The notes under the pieces were generated by a model. The model was not told the origin of the DNA. It saw only the letters and a list, made by a program, of their open reading frames with translations, and searched no databases. From Minwuiaceae bacterium (lineage in GTDB: Bacteria > Pseudomonadota > Alphaproteobacteria > Minwuiales > Minwuiaceae), in the NCBI GenBank assembly GCA_028278525.1, contig JANQEE010000055.1:1-64000 (forward strand): a stretch of DNA of 64,000 nucleotides. Reading direction: 5' to 3'. Positions 42,376 through 50,989 of the stretch are shown here, piece after piece. The stretch's first letter is position 1, and every line of letters starts with the position of its first letter. Position numbers and translations under genes: made by a program.

Positions 42376-44673
42376 TCAAAACTCCGACAGCATTGCTTCG
42401 ATCTCTTCGGCAAGGCGGCGGTGCTGCACATCGGTGGTTTGGGCCGAGGCATCTATAGCCTGCCGGAAGAGCATCCTCGCCTCCTTGAGCGCGTGGCGTT
42501 CTATTGACGCCTCGCCCGCTGCCTGCCAGAAGGCGGCGGCTCGGCGTGGCTCGGTCGAGGCGGAATAGTGGATGGCGATGCGTTCCGGTTCGGCGGCGGC
42601 GATGGCCGGGAAGTAGTTCTCGAACGCTTCCGCGACCTTGAGGTGCCGCTCTCGCCGCGTGTCCACCAGCATCGACTCGTAGGCCGCATCGCGGATGAGG
42701 CCATGCGTGAAGCTGTACTCGACCGCTCCGCCGCGCCGCGCCGCGCTTAGAATTCCTTTGTCGACAAGGTCCGTCAGGTGGGCGTCCAGCACCGCCTCGT
42801 CGAGGCCGCACACCTGTAACAGCAGATCCCGCGGGGCGATCTTACCGATGACGGAGGCCCATTGAACGACCAGGAGTGCCGCGCCCGTTGCCTCCAGCCG
42901 GCCCGCCAGCAGGCCCTGCAGGCTGTCCGGGATAGCGTAGGCGGCCAGATCGCGCTCGCCTGCCGCCGCGGCGTCGAGCGCCATGCGCAGAATCTCGCGC
43001 AGATACAGCGGCACGCCTTCCGACCGCTTCGAGATCGGATCGATCAGCGCCGACGGAAGAGTGCCGTGTTCGCTCATGTCCGACAGGAACCGCCTTGTAT
43101 ATATGTGTTCCATGGGTTCCAGGTGGACATGCTTGGCGCGGTCGAACCCCTGCTGGTCGTCGCCCGCGCCGGTGCGGCCGCAGGCGACGACCAGCATCCG
43201 AGACTCGGGCACTTGTTCGAGCAGCCGTTCCAGTGTGACGAGCGTGGACGGGTCGGCCCACTGGATGTCGTCGATCCAGAGCAGCACCGGCCGCTCCCGC
43301 GCCGTCGACAGGATCATGAAGATGATCGCCTCCATCGTCGCCCGGCGGCTGCGTTCGCCGTCCAGCCTGAGCGTGGCGGGTGGTCGGCGTGTCTCGGTCA
43401 CGGTCAGGAGTGATGCGAGGATCGGCAGGTGGTCCGTCGGCGGACGATCGAACTGCTCCAGAAACTTCTCGATCAGGCGGAGCTGGCGGATCGGCGGCGT
43501 GTCGAGCTCGATCTCCAGCATCTCTCGCAGGAGAAGGAGCTGCGGGTAAAAGGGCGTGTTCGTATGATGCGGCGAACAGCGCATGACGAATACGTCCTCA
43601 GACGGCACGTCCGTGCGGAGGAGGAACTCCTCGACGAGCCCGGTCTTGCCGATGCCGGGCTCCCCCGTGATAAGAAGGGACCGCCCCTTGCCGACGGCGG
43701 CGGCATCCCAGAGGTCAGAAAGCAGCAAGAGTTCCTTCGTCCGGCCGACGAAAGGCGGCTCGTAGTTGCGGAGCAAGGCCGACGGCGCATCGTCATCGGA
43801 CATTTTGAAGAGACTCGTCGACTGCCCGTCGACTAGAAGGCGTTCCGTCTCCTGCAGCGCCACCCGATCACCCAGCATGCGAGCGGTGCGCCTGTCAAGC
43901 AGGAGTTCCGCGTCGTCACGGGTGATCGGCGCCACGACTTGGAGCGGATCGAGACCTGTGAGCATGGCCGGGGACCCGTCGCTTTCGCCGTTGCCTTGCA
44001 CGCTTGCGACGCCCGATGTGATGGTCACACGCACGCCGGCGCCCGCGCGGCGTGCGATAGCGAGGACGGCGTCCGCGATGGTGACGGCGAGACGCGCCGG
44101 CAGCTCCACCGACTGAGGGTAGCCGACATTGATCGTGAGTTGCCCGCCCGGCGGCGAGGTAGCGGAACAGCCATGGCGGGCGGCGACCTCGACAGTATCC
44201 CGCACGAAGCCAAGCGCGCGGTCCGCGCCGCCTGCGCTTCCCGCGTCGGCAAACCGAAAGCTGACGTGAACCAGCGACATGAACCGCCGCTCCACCAGAT
44301 GGGCTTGGGTCACAGCCGGTTGCTCTTGCGTTTCCTCGGGCGCTACCTTGGGGTCGCCCTCGTCCGCTATGTCGAGCTCCGCAACAAAGCGGTAGCCTTT
44401 GCTGTGCAGCGTTTGGATCGGGCTGTTGGCGTCGCGCGGCTGGTCGAGTGCCTTACGCACGCGGCTGAGGCAGCGGCTTAGCGCGCCGTCGCTTACGTAG
44501 ATTCCAGGCCAGCAGGCCTCCAGGAGCTCCTTGCGGGTCACCACGCGCGAGCGGTTCTGGATCAGGAACAGGAGGACATCGAGAATTCTGGGTTCGGTCG
44601 GAACCTGAACCCCGTCGCGGATCAACCGCCGCTCCTCACTGCTCACTTCGAAATTGGAGAAGACGTATCTCAT
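42376..44673 (-). CDS. HilA-like regulator: winged helix, cyclase-like region and AAA ATPase
   Basis: A 765-aa protein. Residues 1-100 form an OmpR/PhoB-type winged helix (RILDVLLFLIQNRSRVVTRK, TLHSKGYRFVAEL). Residues 125-300 resemble a nucleotide-cyclase domain (FMSLVHVSFRF, ITSGVASVQGNGESDGSPAM) but lack its metal-binding aspartates. Residues 310-560 are an ATPase: FVGRTKELLLL, Walker A GEPGIGKTGL (Lys343) and Walker B LLWIDDIQWAD (Asp468/Asp469). The rest is helical. It is the only PhoB-type DNA-binding protein in the window and is divergent from a chaperone-effector operon. A palindromic operator lies 94 bp upstream of it, so it is a strong candidate master regulator, possibly autoregulated. 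Confidence 0.8.
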   Translation of the reverse strand: MRYVFSNFEVSSEERRLIRDGVQVPTEPRILDVLLFLIQNRSRVVTRKELLEACWPGIYVSDGALSRCLSRVRKALDQPRDANSPIQTLHSKGYRFVAELDIADEGDPKVAPEETQEQPAVTQAHLVERRFMSLVHVSFRFADAGSAGGADRALGFVRDTVEVAARHGCSATSPPGGQLTINVGYPQSVELPARLAVTIADAVLAIARRAGAGVRVTITSGVASVQGNGESDGSPAMLTGLDPLQVVAPITRDDAELLLDRRTARMLGDRVALQETERLLVDGQSTSLFKMSDDDAPSALLRNYEPPFVGRTKELLLLSDLWDAAAVGKGRSLLITGEPGIGKTGLVEEFLLRTDVPSEDVFVMRCSPHHTNTPFYPQLLLLREMLEIELDTPPIRQLRLIEKFLEQFDRPPTDHLPILASLLTVTETRRPPATLRLDGERSRRATMEAIIFMILSTARERPVLLWIDDIQWADPSTLVTLERLLEQVPESRMLVVACGRTGAGDDQQGFDRAKHVHLEPMEHIYTRRFLSDMSEHGTLPSALIDPISKRSEGVPLYLREILRMALDAAAAGERDLAAYAIPDSLQGLLAGRLEATGAALLVVQWASVIGKIAPRDLLLQVCGLDEAVLDAHLTDLVDKGILSAARRGGAVEYSFTHGLIRDAAYESMLVDTRRERHLKVAEAFENYFPAIAAAEPERIAIHYSASTEPRRAAAFWQAAGEASIERHALKEARMLFRQAIDASAQTTDVQHRRLAEEIEAMLSEF

Positions 44674-44766
44674 ATGGGTCCTTCAGTCACTGATGTCGGG
44701 CGGCGGGTGCGTCACCGGTTTACCGGCTCGCCCTCCGGCGCCGTTCCATCATGCCGGCGACGGCCC

Positions 44767-44780
44767 GTCCGAATTCGGAC
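44767..44780 (-). promoter_or_regulatory. Palindromic candidate operator upstream of the HilA-like regulator
   Basis: GTCCGAATTCGGAC is a perfect 14-bp palindrome with a GTCCGAA core in both orientations, 94 bp upstream of the regulator start. Unlike the other sites it has no clear 11-bp direct partner. It could allow autoregulation. Confidence 0.55.
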
Positions 44781-45084
44781 CATTTTGTTACGGCGCCGCC
44801 TGCCGCCAGTGTGACAGGCCCGGTCTCTCTGCGCCGCCCGCCTGAGCCGCCGTCCGATTTGGTTACGCGGCTTTGACCGTCGGAAATCTATCCGAGCATG
44901 CGCTCCGCCGAGAATCGCACGGGGGGTGCGGCCCCTGCAAGGGCGATAGCGGTAAACGGGGCGGCCACAGCGCATCGAACTTGCGGTAGGCACCCGCCAA
45001 CCCTGCGGCCTCGAAGCGGGCGCCCGGCGCGCAATATCTGGCCTTTGGTCGCATTCAGGCGCAATGGTCTCCGGCCCAGACTTC

Positions 45085-45105
45085 GTCCGAAATCCGTCCG
45101 CCACC
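45085..45105 (+). promoter_or_regulatory. Candidate T3SS operator, two 11-bp direct repeats
   Basis: GTCCGAAATCC is followed by GTCCGCCACC at an exact 11-bp step, about 54 bp upstream of the chaperone start at 45159 and in the same orientation. The second copy is weaker. Confidence 0.6.
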
Positions 45106-45158
45106 GTCGGCGCGCGCTCCGATAGATAGGTGGGGACGGCGAAAGGAGCGTGGGTCAC

Positions 45159-45620
45159 ATGGACGCGAAAGCGCGCGCCGAGGCGCTTATGGCAGAGCTC
45201 GGGCAAGTGTTGGAGCCGGAGGCGATCATCTTCGAACCGGCCACGATGCAGTGGTCCATTGCCCTTGACGGCGGGACGCCCGTCGACGTGGCCTACGACG
45301 CGGCCGCCGAGGCCCTCGTCTTTGCCCTACGGCTGGGCGCGCCGCCGGCGGAGGCTGCGGACCGTGCCTATGAGCTCCTGCTCCGCTTCAGCTTCCTCTG
45401 GCGGGAGACCGGCGGGCTCTATACGGCTCTGGACGGCGACGGGGCCGCGGTGCTGATGCTGCGCCGATCGCTCGAAGGGCTCGACGCGACCGGCTTGCAC
45501 ATCCTGTTGCAGCGCCTGGGGGCCGACCAAACGCTTTGGGCCGACCTCGTGGCGCGGGCGCGGTCGTCCGAGCCGGAGGCCGCGGCGACTCCCACCCCGT
45601 TTCCCGCAATCCAGGTCTGA
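45159..45620 (+). CDS. CesT-like chaperone heading the right effector operon
   Basis: A 153-aa CesT-like protein: helix KARAEALMAELGQVLEPEAI, strands TMQWSIALDGGTPVDVAYDA and ALVFALRLGA, the helix DRAYELLLRFSFLW, the strand GLYTALDGDGAAVLML and a C-terminal helix. The ATG at 45159 lies 10 nt after AAGGAG; a GTG at 45150 is too close to it. It is 12 nt before the 372-aa effector candidate. Confidence 0.7.
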   Translation: MDAKARAEALMAELGQVLEPEAIIFEPATMQWSIALDGGTPVDVAYDAAAEALVFALRLGAPPAEAADRAYELLLRFSFLWRETGGLYTALDGDGAAVLMLRRSLEGLDATGLHILLQRLGADQTLWADLVARARSSEPEAAATPTPFPAIQV

Positions 45621-45632
45621 GGGAGGAAGGCA

Positions 45633-46751
45633 ATGTGTCTCAAGGTGACGCCTGGTCAGACGTCGGTCGCCGAACTCAGCCAGTTTATGAAGCAGGCGAA
45701 GGGAGGCGAGGTCCGCGGTCGGTTGAAGGACGGCGTGATCGAGCTCTACGTGAAAGACCCCAAGGCCGCCGGCGGGAAGCTCTCCGAAGATGAGAGCTTG
45801 CTTGACGATAAGGCGTTCATGTACGCGCGACAGGCGTTCTACGAAGCGCTGGTGACCGATTATGGAGAAGAGATGGCCGACCATGTCTTCACTAACGGCC
45901 CGATCAGGTCCGCCATGTTCACGCGTAAGAAGAATCCGGACGGATCCGGGTCCCCTGCTTTGGATGCGAGCGTCCTCACCAACGCCGTGAACATCGCGGA
46001 GGAGAAGGTGGCGTTCGCCGCAAGGCAGAAGAAGGCCAAGGATTCGGGCGCGGCCCGGCGGCGGCCGAAGCCGCCGAGTTATCGGCCGCAGCCGCCGCCT
46101 TCCGGTCCGCCTCCGCGCTCGGTGGCCACGAAAGGCTTCGACCTCGTCAATCTCAAGCTGGATGAAGACGAAGACGAAGACGTCCAAGACTCACCTGAGA
46201 ACGTCGAAGACAGCCCTCGACTTTCGGGACAAGAAAATATCGACGAGTTCTTTGATAAGCTGTCCCAGGATCCAGACGCACAAAAGTATTTGGTAGGAGA
46301 CGACAAAGACGAAGCACTCGTGGACGACGAGACCGACGAGACCGACGAGACCGATGAGAACGTTGATGACGATTTCGACCGGGATCGCTTTGACCGGGAT
46401 CTCTTTGACTTCGTTAACAAAGCACTGCTCAAAAAGAAGGAAATGGCGGCGTTGGAACCACAGGATTTTGTCGTTAAACGGCAGAACCACAACGCCGATG
46501 CCGCCACGTACTTTCTCAAAAATCTCAATGTTTACCGCATCGAAAACTTAGACCAGGTGATCGATATGGCTCGGCCGGTCGACTGGGGCGATAGTCCGTT
46601 TACCAGTGATCTGGAGGCCCTGCGCAAGGCGGCGCCCGACGCGATCAGACAGGAGTTCCGAGATTACCCCGAACCGATTTCCGCCGGCGATGGTCGCACG
46701 GTGACCATGCTCGCCGCCTACGCGGTCCGCAAGCTTATGCGCAGGCAGTGA
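45633..46751 (+). CDS. Putative T3SS effector, 372 aa, acidic
   Basis: A 372-aa protein with GGGAGGAAGG before its ATG and no signal peptide. Residues 1-130 are a compact domain (VTPGQTSVAELSQFMKQAKG, GEVRGRLKDGVIELYVKDPK, MYARQAFYEALVTDYGEEMA) that could be a chaperone-binding or membrane-localisation region. Residues 133-260 are Pro- and Asp-rich with an acidic DET repeat. The last 100 residues are helical (AADAATYFLKNLNVYRIENL-like). I do not recognise the family. A dedicated CesT-like chaperone directly upstream supports an effector role. Confidence 0.5.
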   Translation: MCLKVTPGQTSVAELSQFMKQAKGGEVRGRLKDGVIELYVKDPKAAGGKLSEDESLLDDKAFMYARQAFYEALVTDYGEEMADHVFTNGPIRSAMFTRKKNPDGSGSPALDASVLTNAVNIAEEKVAFAARQKKAKDSGAARRRPKPPSYRPQPPPSGPPPRSVATKGFDLVNLKLDEDEDEDVQDSPENVEDSPRLSGQENIDEFFDKLSQDPDAQKYLVGDDKDEALVDDETDETDETDENVDDDFDRDRFDRDLFDFVNKALLKKKEMAALEPQDFVVKRQNHNADAATYFLKNLNVYRIENLDQVIDMARPVDWGDSPFTSDLEALRKAAPDAIRQEFRDYPEPISAGDGRTVTMLAAYAVRKLMRRQ

Positions 46752-46856
46752 TGGGTGGGCTTCGCGTGGGAACGGAGGGGCTGCGGCGGCCCCCGATCGT
46801 CGGGCCTTGGCGGTGGCCGGCGCAGATCCGGGCGGCGCCGGAGGGAGCGAACATCC

Positions 46857-47294
46857 GTGCCCGTAACCCGCGATGAGCTTGTCCGTTGGCTCGCCGATCT
46901 CGGTATCGAGGATGCCGATAGCGGCGGGTCCTTCCGTTACGACGACTCAATAGATCTCACGATCGATGTCTCCGAGGACGGCGCGGCGTTGCTGCTGGCC
47001 GCCGATATCGGCGAATTCGATCCCGCGCCCCCGGCGGAGACGCTTCGCCTGCTGCTCCGCGCCAACCATCTCGGGCTCGGTCCCGGACGCGCCAGCCTGT
47101 CGCTGGCGCCGGACGACACGACGATAACGCTGTGGCGGGCCGTGCCGCTCGCCGCAATCGACTCGGGCGGGCTGGACGATCTTGTCGCCGGTTTCCTTGC
47201 GACCGCCGTCGACCAGCGCCAGGAAACGGCCGATATGGCGGCGCGGTCAGCCGAGCGCCAGGCGCCGATGCCGTCAAACCAGTTCCGAGCCTGA
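46857..47294 (+). CDS. CesT-like type III secretion chaperone
   Basis: A 145-aa CesT-like protein read from a GTG at 46857 (MPVTRDELVRWLADLGIEDA), chosen for the GGAGGGAG just upstream; the Arg-rich upstream extension is rejected. Features: strands FRYDDSIDLTIDVSEDGAAL and LLAADIGEF, the helix ETLRLLLRANHLGLG, the strand TITLWRAVPLAAI and a final helix. It precedes the 1205-aa effector by 42 nt. Confidence 0.7.
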   Translation: MPVTRDELVRWLADLGIEDADSGGSFRYDDSIDLTIDVSEDGAALLLAADIGEFDPAPPAETLRLLLRANHLGLGPGRASLSLAPDDTTITLWRAVPLAAIDSGGLDDLVAGFLATAVDQRQETADMAARSAERQAPMPSNQFRA

Positions 47295-47336
47295 CGCGAC
47301 GACGGGAGACCAAAGGCTCTTGCAGGTGGATTGCAG

Positions 47337-50300
47337 ATGAGCGACTCACATCTTGATGCCGTGCAAAACGCACCGGCTGCTGTCGATGGGGCCGGTCTCG
47401 GCGGCGGGGGCGGGAACGGCGGCGCGGCGCTGCGCCTCGGGCTGCAGCAGAACGGCCCGTCCCCACGCGACGAGGCGTGGCGCGCGGCGCGGCCGGAAAG
47501 CAACCAACGGACACTGCAACCGGAGGAGCTGCGCGAGAAGCTGAAGCCGTACCGGTACGCCTCCCGTCAGACGATGCGCAGCAAGATGCTCGCCGAGGAC
47601 CGCGACGCGCAGATTGCGCGTGCGCGCGACCGGCTCGCCGAGGCCTGGGACAGCAAGGCGAAGCGTGAGCAATGGAGCGACGGCGCCGGCTTCCTCAAAT
47701 ATTTCACCGAGTCGTACCGGCAGAGGCGGGCCGAGAGCTTGGTCGCCGAAGCGACCGCGACGAACACGACGGTGGCAAAAGGCATCGCGCAGACGGGCAA
47801 GAACGCGCATGTGAAGGCCCGCTCGAACGTGCAGCGCCTGGCGCTCCACCGCGACCGGTACGTGAAGCTCAAGCGGCTCAAGGAGCTCACGGACACCATC
47901 GTCGGGAAAAAGGAGACGGTCGCGCGGCTTCGCGAGAGGGGCGTCACAGACGCGACCCTCCTCGAGGCGGAGTACGTGTTGGAGCAAGCCGAACTCGAGC
48001 TTGCCCGCGTGGTCGAGGAGGTGGCGGATATCGTCGATCTCCAACGCGGGCGGCTCGCCGACGTGATGACTCTGGACGGCGCCTTCGACGACGCCGGGGT
48101 TGGCGAGGAGCTGTCCAAGATCGCGGCCGACCTCGACGACCATCTCGATTACCTCACCGGCGGCCGGGGTCCGCGCGACGGGGAGGGTCCCGAGACTGCC
48201 CGGCGGATCACGGGACGTCTCGACGCGCTCTGGGGCCTGCAGGAACTCGATGTGCTGACGGAACTCAACAGCGCGAGGGCCATGAACGAGGCCGCCCGCG
48301 CCGATGCGGACCCGGGACTCGGCAGGGAACGCCGGTTCCGGGACACGGTGGAATTGGTGAAGGCGCACGAAAAGGAGAAGGACCTCGTCCGGATCAAGAG
48401 TGTAAACCGTTTGACCGGCGCGCCGGAATCTACGGTGCTCGACGAACCCGCCGAGTACGCCCGCACTTTGCACCCACGCCTCCGCGCCAAGGGCCTTGCC
48501 TCGGATTTCGAGCGCCGCGCCATGAACGTGCGGCGGGACGCTGTGGCGCGGCTCAAGTCCGCTGCGGTTGATTGCGGTGGCCTCGCCTTCGCCAACGCGG
48601 ACTTTTTCGAGGCGTCGAACCGGCTTGGAGACGCTATCGACCGGCAGACTTATCACCGACGTCGCGCCGACATCAGGGCACGTACAGCGCCGCTTCGCCG
48701 GCGCTTCGATGTGCTCGAGAAACGGTTCCGGTTGCGGCCTGAACTGACCACGGATCGGCACCGGGACGAACTGGGCAAGCTCGCGTCCGCGCTGACACAG
48801 CTCGGGACGGAGCTGCACGAGTTGGATACCTCGGAGCTGGCTGCGAAGGTGCGCGCCAGGAATCCCGGCGATGCGCAGAACCCGCCCACCGCCGAGACGA
48901 TTCAGAGCGAGGTGGAGCTGGCCTTCCTGGACCTCGACGCTTTGGTCGACGAGCAGAAGGCCGACGCGCGCGCGCAAGGCAAGGATGCCGACCTGGTCGA
49001 TGACGCCATGGACGCACTCCGCCGGCTGATCGACGACACACCGACGGCGTTGTGGCGCGGCCGCGGCGAACCGGGGTTCCTCGTATCGGACACGGAGATC
49101 GATCAGGTGTTCTCGGACCTGCGGGACGCGGTGGACCTGGAGCAAGACCGGCGTGACCGCGAGGCGCAACAGCCGCTTTCGCGCGGGCAGCGGTTGTGGC
49201 GGACGATCAAGGCGGGCGTTGCCAAAATCTTCTCATTTGGCGTCATATCGGAACGCAGCGGCCTCGACGAGCTCAAGGGACTCACCAAGGCCGGAGCCGG
49301 CGGTACCGAGGCCGCGATCTGGTTCAATGAGGAACGCGGGAACGCGCTGGACATGGCCGGCCTCCGGCGCATTGAACGTGAGGAGATGAACGTCCACCAG
49401 CTCGTGGACGACATGAAGAAGGCGCTGCACACGCTGGAGTTCGTCGAGCATTTCGCCGGCGCCGGTGCGGCGTTCGTCAATATTCACCGCGCAGGCCAGG
49501 AAATCGCCGAGAAGAAGGAGACGGCCGAGCACGGCAAGGCGATGCTCGAGATGTTCGACAAGGAACTGGCGGCGAAACAGGGCCCGGTCCAGCAGGCTCG
49601 CTACAAGACGCGCCACGGTGTCGCCCGGCATCTCGGCCACCGGCTTCTCGACCAGGATATGCGGATGGAGCAGCTCGACCGGATCGTCGCCGGGGGCCAG
49701 GCGGCCCGGCACCTCGGCCAGAACGCCGGCCGCGCGATAGCGCAATACGGGCCGCACGTCATAGCCCATGGGGGCACGATTACGGGTGTCGTCGGGCTCG
49801 GCGGCGCGGTGGTGTTCGAAGGCGGCGAGGCCGCCCTTGCCTCAGTCCAGGCGCATAGGAGCCGCATGGAGGCCAAGGAGCTGCAGAAACGGCTCGATGA
49901 TCGAGCGGTCGAGATCCAGAAGGACTATCCGAATCTGTTCGACGCGCCCCGGCTCAACGCCAAGGGGCTGATCGCCCGGCTCGGCGCGCTGGAGGACGAT
50001 GCCAAACACTATGATGAGCTCGAGCTGAACAGCCTCAGGCGCGACGTCGAGGACCTGCGAAACCTCAAGGCGTCTGTCGATACCCTGAAGGCGCGCAAGG
50101 ACGTGGGCGAGAAGATCGCGGTCGCCACCCGCAGCGGAGCGGCGACCGGCGCCTACGCGGCGGCCTTCGGTGTGGGCGTCGCCGGCCTCGCCGGAGCCAC
50201 CGGCGGCGTGGGCCTCGCCGCCGCGCCTATTGCCATGGGCGGCGCGGGCTTATTCGTCCTCGTCACCCATGGTTATCGACAACGCAAGCATGCTGCGCGC

Positions 50301-50954
50301 GCGAGAGTCGCTGCGGAGGCGAGGCAGGCGGTGACCGGGACGGCGGACGCGGACACCGTCGCCGGCATCCGCGAGGCCGCGGCGAAGAAAGGGATCTCGG
50401 CGGAAGACGAAGCGTGGGAGCGGATGACGGCGGCCGACCCGAGCAACCGCGCCGCGCTGCTGCAGCAGGCGCTGATCGCCGAGACCGGGCGCTCGCGTCT
50501 GAGCGACGCCGATATCGCCGAGCGCGTGAAGCTGGCCGATGAAGCCGACACGGCCCTGGCGGCGTGGAAAGAGGCGTCGAAGCAATTCAACGAGATCAAA
50601 CAGAAAGGTGCCGGCATTTTGTCTCGGCATAATGCGGGTCGGGTCTTCGCCGCCGCTGACGAGGGCGAATTGAACCGCACGAAGCGGGCCATCAAGAAGG
50701 CTGAGAAAGCGCTCGCGCCGGCGCAGGCGGACTACGAGACAAAGATGGCGAACATCCACAACTTCGACCGCCGCCGCGACGACATCTTCGATCGAAGCAG
50801 CGAGCGCTACTCGCCGACCGCCGATTTTCTGCGCAACTATGTAGGCATGCCCGCCGAGGAGGTATTCTCGATGATCGATGCCGGCAGCCACGCCAACGAC
50901 CCGGATGCCGCGAAGCTCTCGCACGCGCTCATCCTCAGCCATCTTGGAGCCTGA
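47337..50954 (+). CDS. Putative giant T3SS effector with two hydrophobic segments
   Basis: A 1205-aa protein; AGGTGG precedes the ATG at 47337, and a TTG six nt upstream is rejected. A Gly/Ala-rich start is followed by long Arg/Glu-rich coiled coil (residues 70-650, for example LKRLKELTDTIVGKKETVAR and VEEVADIVDLQRGRLADVMT). Two Gly-rich hydrophobic segments lie at about 805-836 (VIAHGGTITGVVGLGGAVVF) and 934-980 (AAFGVGVAGLAGATGGVGLA). The protein resembles no family I know. It has chaperone genes on both sides, so delivery into host membranes is plausible. It could also be a secreted pore or scaffold. Confidence 0.5.
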   Translation: MSDSHLDAVQNAPAAVDGAGLGGGGGNGGAALRLGLQQNGPSPRDEAWRAARPESNQRTLQPEELREKLKPYRYASRQTMRSKMLAEDRDAQIARARDRLAEAWDSKAKREQWSDGAGFLKYFTESYRQRRAESLVAEATATNTTVAKGIAQTGKNAHVKARSNVQRLALHRDRYVKLKRLKELTDTIVGKKETVARLRERGVTDATLLEAEYVLEQAELELARVVEEVADIVDLQRGRLADVMTLDGAFDDAGVGEELSKIAADLDDHLDYLTGGRGPRDGEGPETARRITGRLDALWGLQELDVLTELNSARAMNEAARADADPGLGRERRFRDTVELVKAHEKEKDLVRIKSVNRLTGAPESTVLDEPAEYARTLHPRLRAKGLASDFERRAMNVRRDAVARLKSAAVDCGGLAFANADFFEASNRLGDAIDRQTYHRRRADIRARTAPLRRRFDVLEKRFRLRPELTTDRHRDELGKLASALTQLGTELHELDTSELAAKVRARNPGDAQNPPTAETIQSEVELAFLDLDALVDEQKADARAQGKDADLVDDAMDALRRLIDDTPTALWRGRGEPGFLVSDTEIDQVFSDLRDAVDLEQDRRDREAQQPLSRGQRLWRTIKAGVAKIFSFGVISERSGLDELKGLTKAGAGGTEAAIWFNEERGNALDMAGLRRIEREEMNVHQLVDDMKKALHTLEFVEHFAGAGAAFVNIHRAGQEIAEKKETAEHGKAMLEMFDKELAAKQGPVQQARYKTRHGVARHLGHRLLDQDMRMEQLDRIVAGGQAARHLGQNAGRAIAQYGPHVIAHGGTITGVVGLGGAVVFEGGEAALASVQAHRSRMEAKELQKRLDDRAVEIQKDYPNLFDAPRLNAKGLIARLGALEDDAKHYDELELNSLRRDVEDLRNLKASVDTLKARKDVGEKIAVATRSGAATGAYAAAFGVGVAGLAGATGGVGLAAAPIAMGGAGLFVLVTHGYRQRKHAARARVAAEARQAVTGTADADTVAGIREAAAKKGISAEDEAWERMTAADPSNRAALLQQALIAETGRSRLSDADIAERVKLADEADTALAAWKEASKQFNEIKQKGAGILSRHNAGRVFAAADEGELNRTKRAIKKAEKALAPAQADYETKMANIHNFDRRRDDIFDRSSERYSPTADFLRNYVGMPAEEVFSMIDAGSHANDPDAAKLSHALILSHLGA

Positions 50955-50989
50955 CGGCCGCGCGCCGGCGCGGCGGGAGACGAAACGCC

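Larger units (their letters stand above)
44674..45158. other. Divergent promoter region between the HilA-like regulator and the right effector operon
   Basis: A 485-bp region with two candidate operators, 44767-44780 (minus side) and 45085-45105 (plus side). Open frames across it are Arg/Pro-rich and non-family. I see no gene. Confidence 0.6.

Noticed and set aside
42196..42507. Small plus-strand frame at the sctV/regulator junction
   Set aside because: It overlaps the end of the regulator antisense and shows no family pattern.
47346..49169. 607-aa minus-strand frame opposite the giant effector
   Set aside because: Antisense; the plus-strand gene has a ribosome site, chaperone neighbours and a continuous reading frame.
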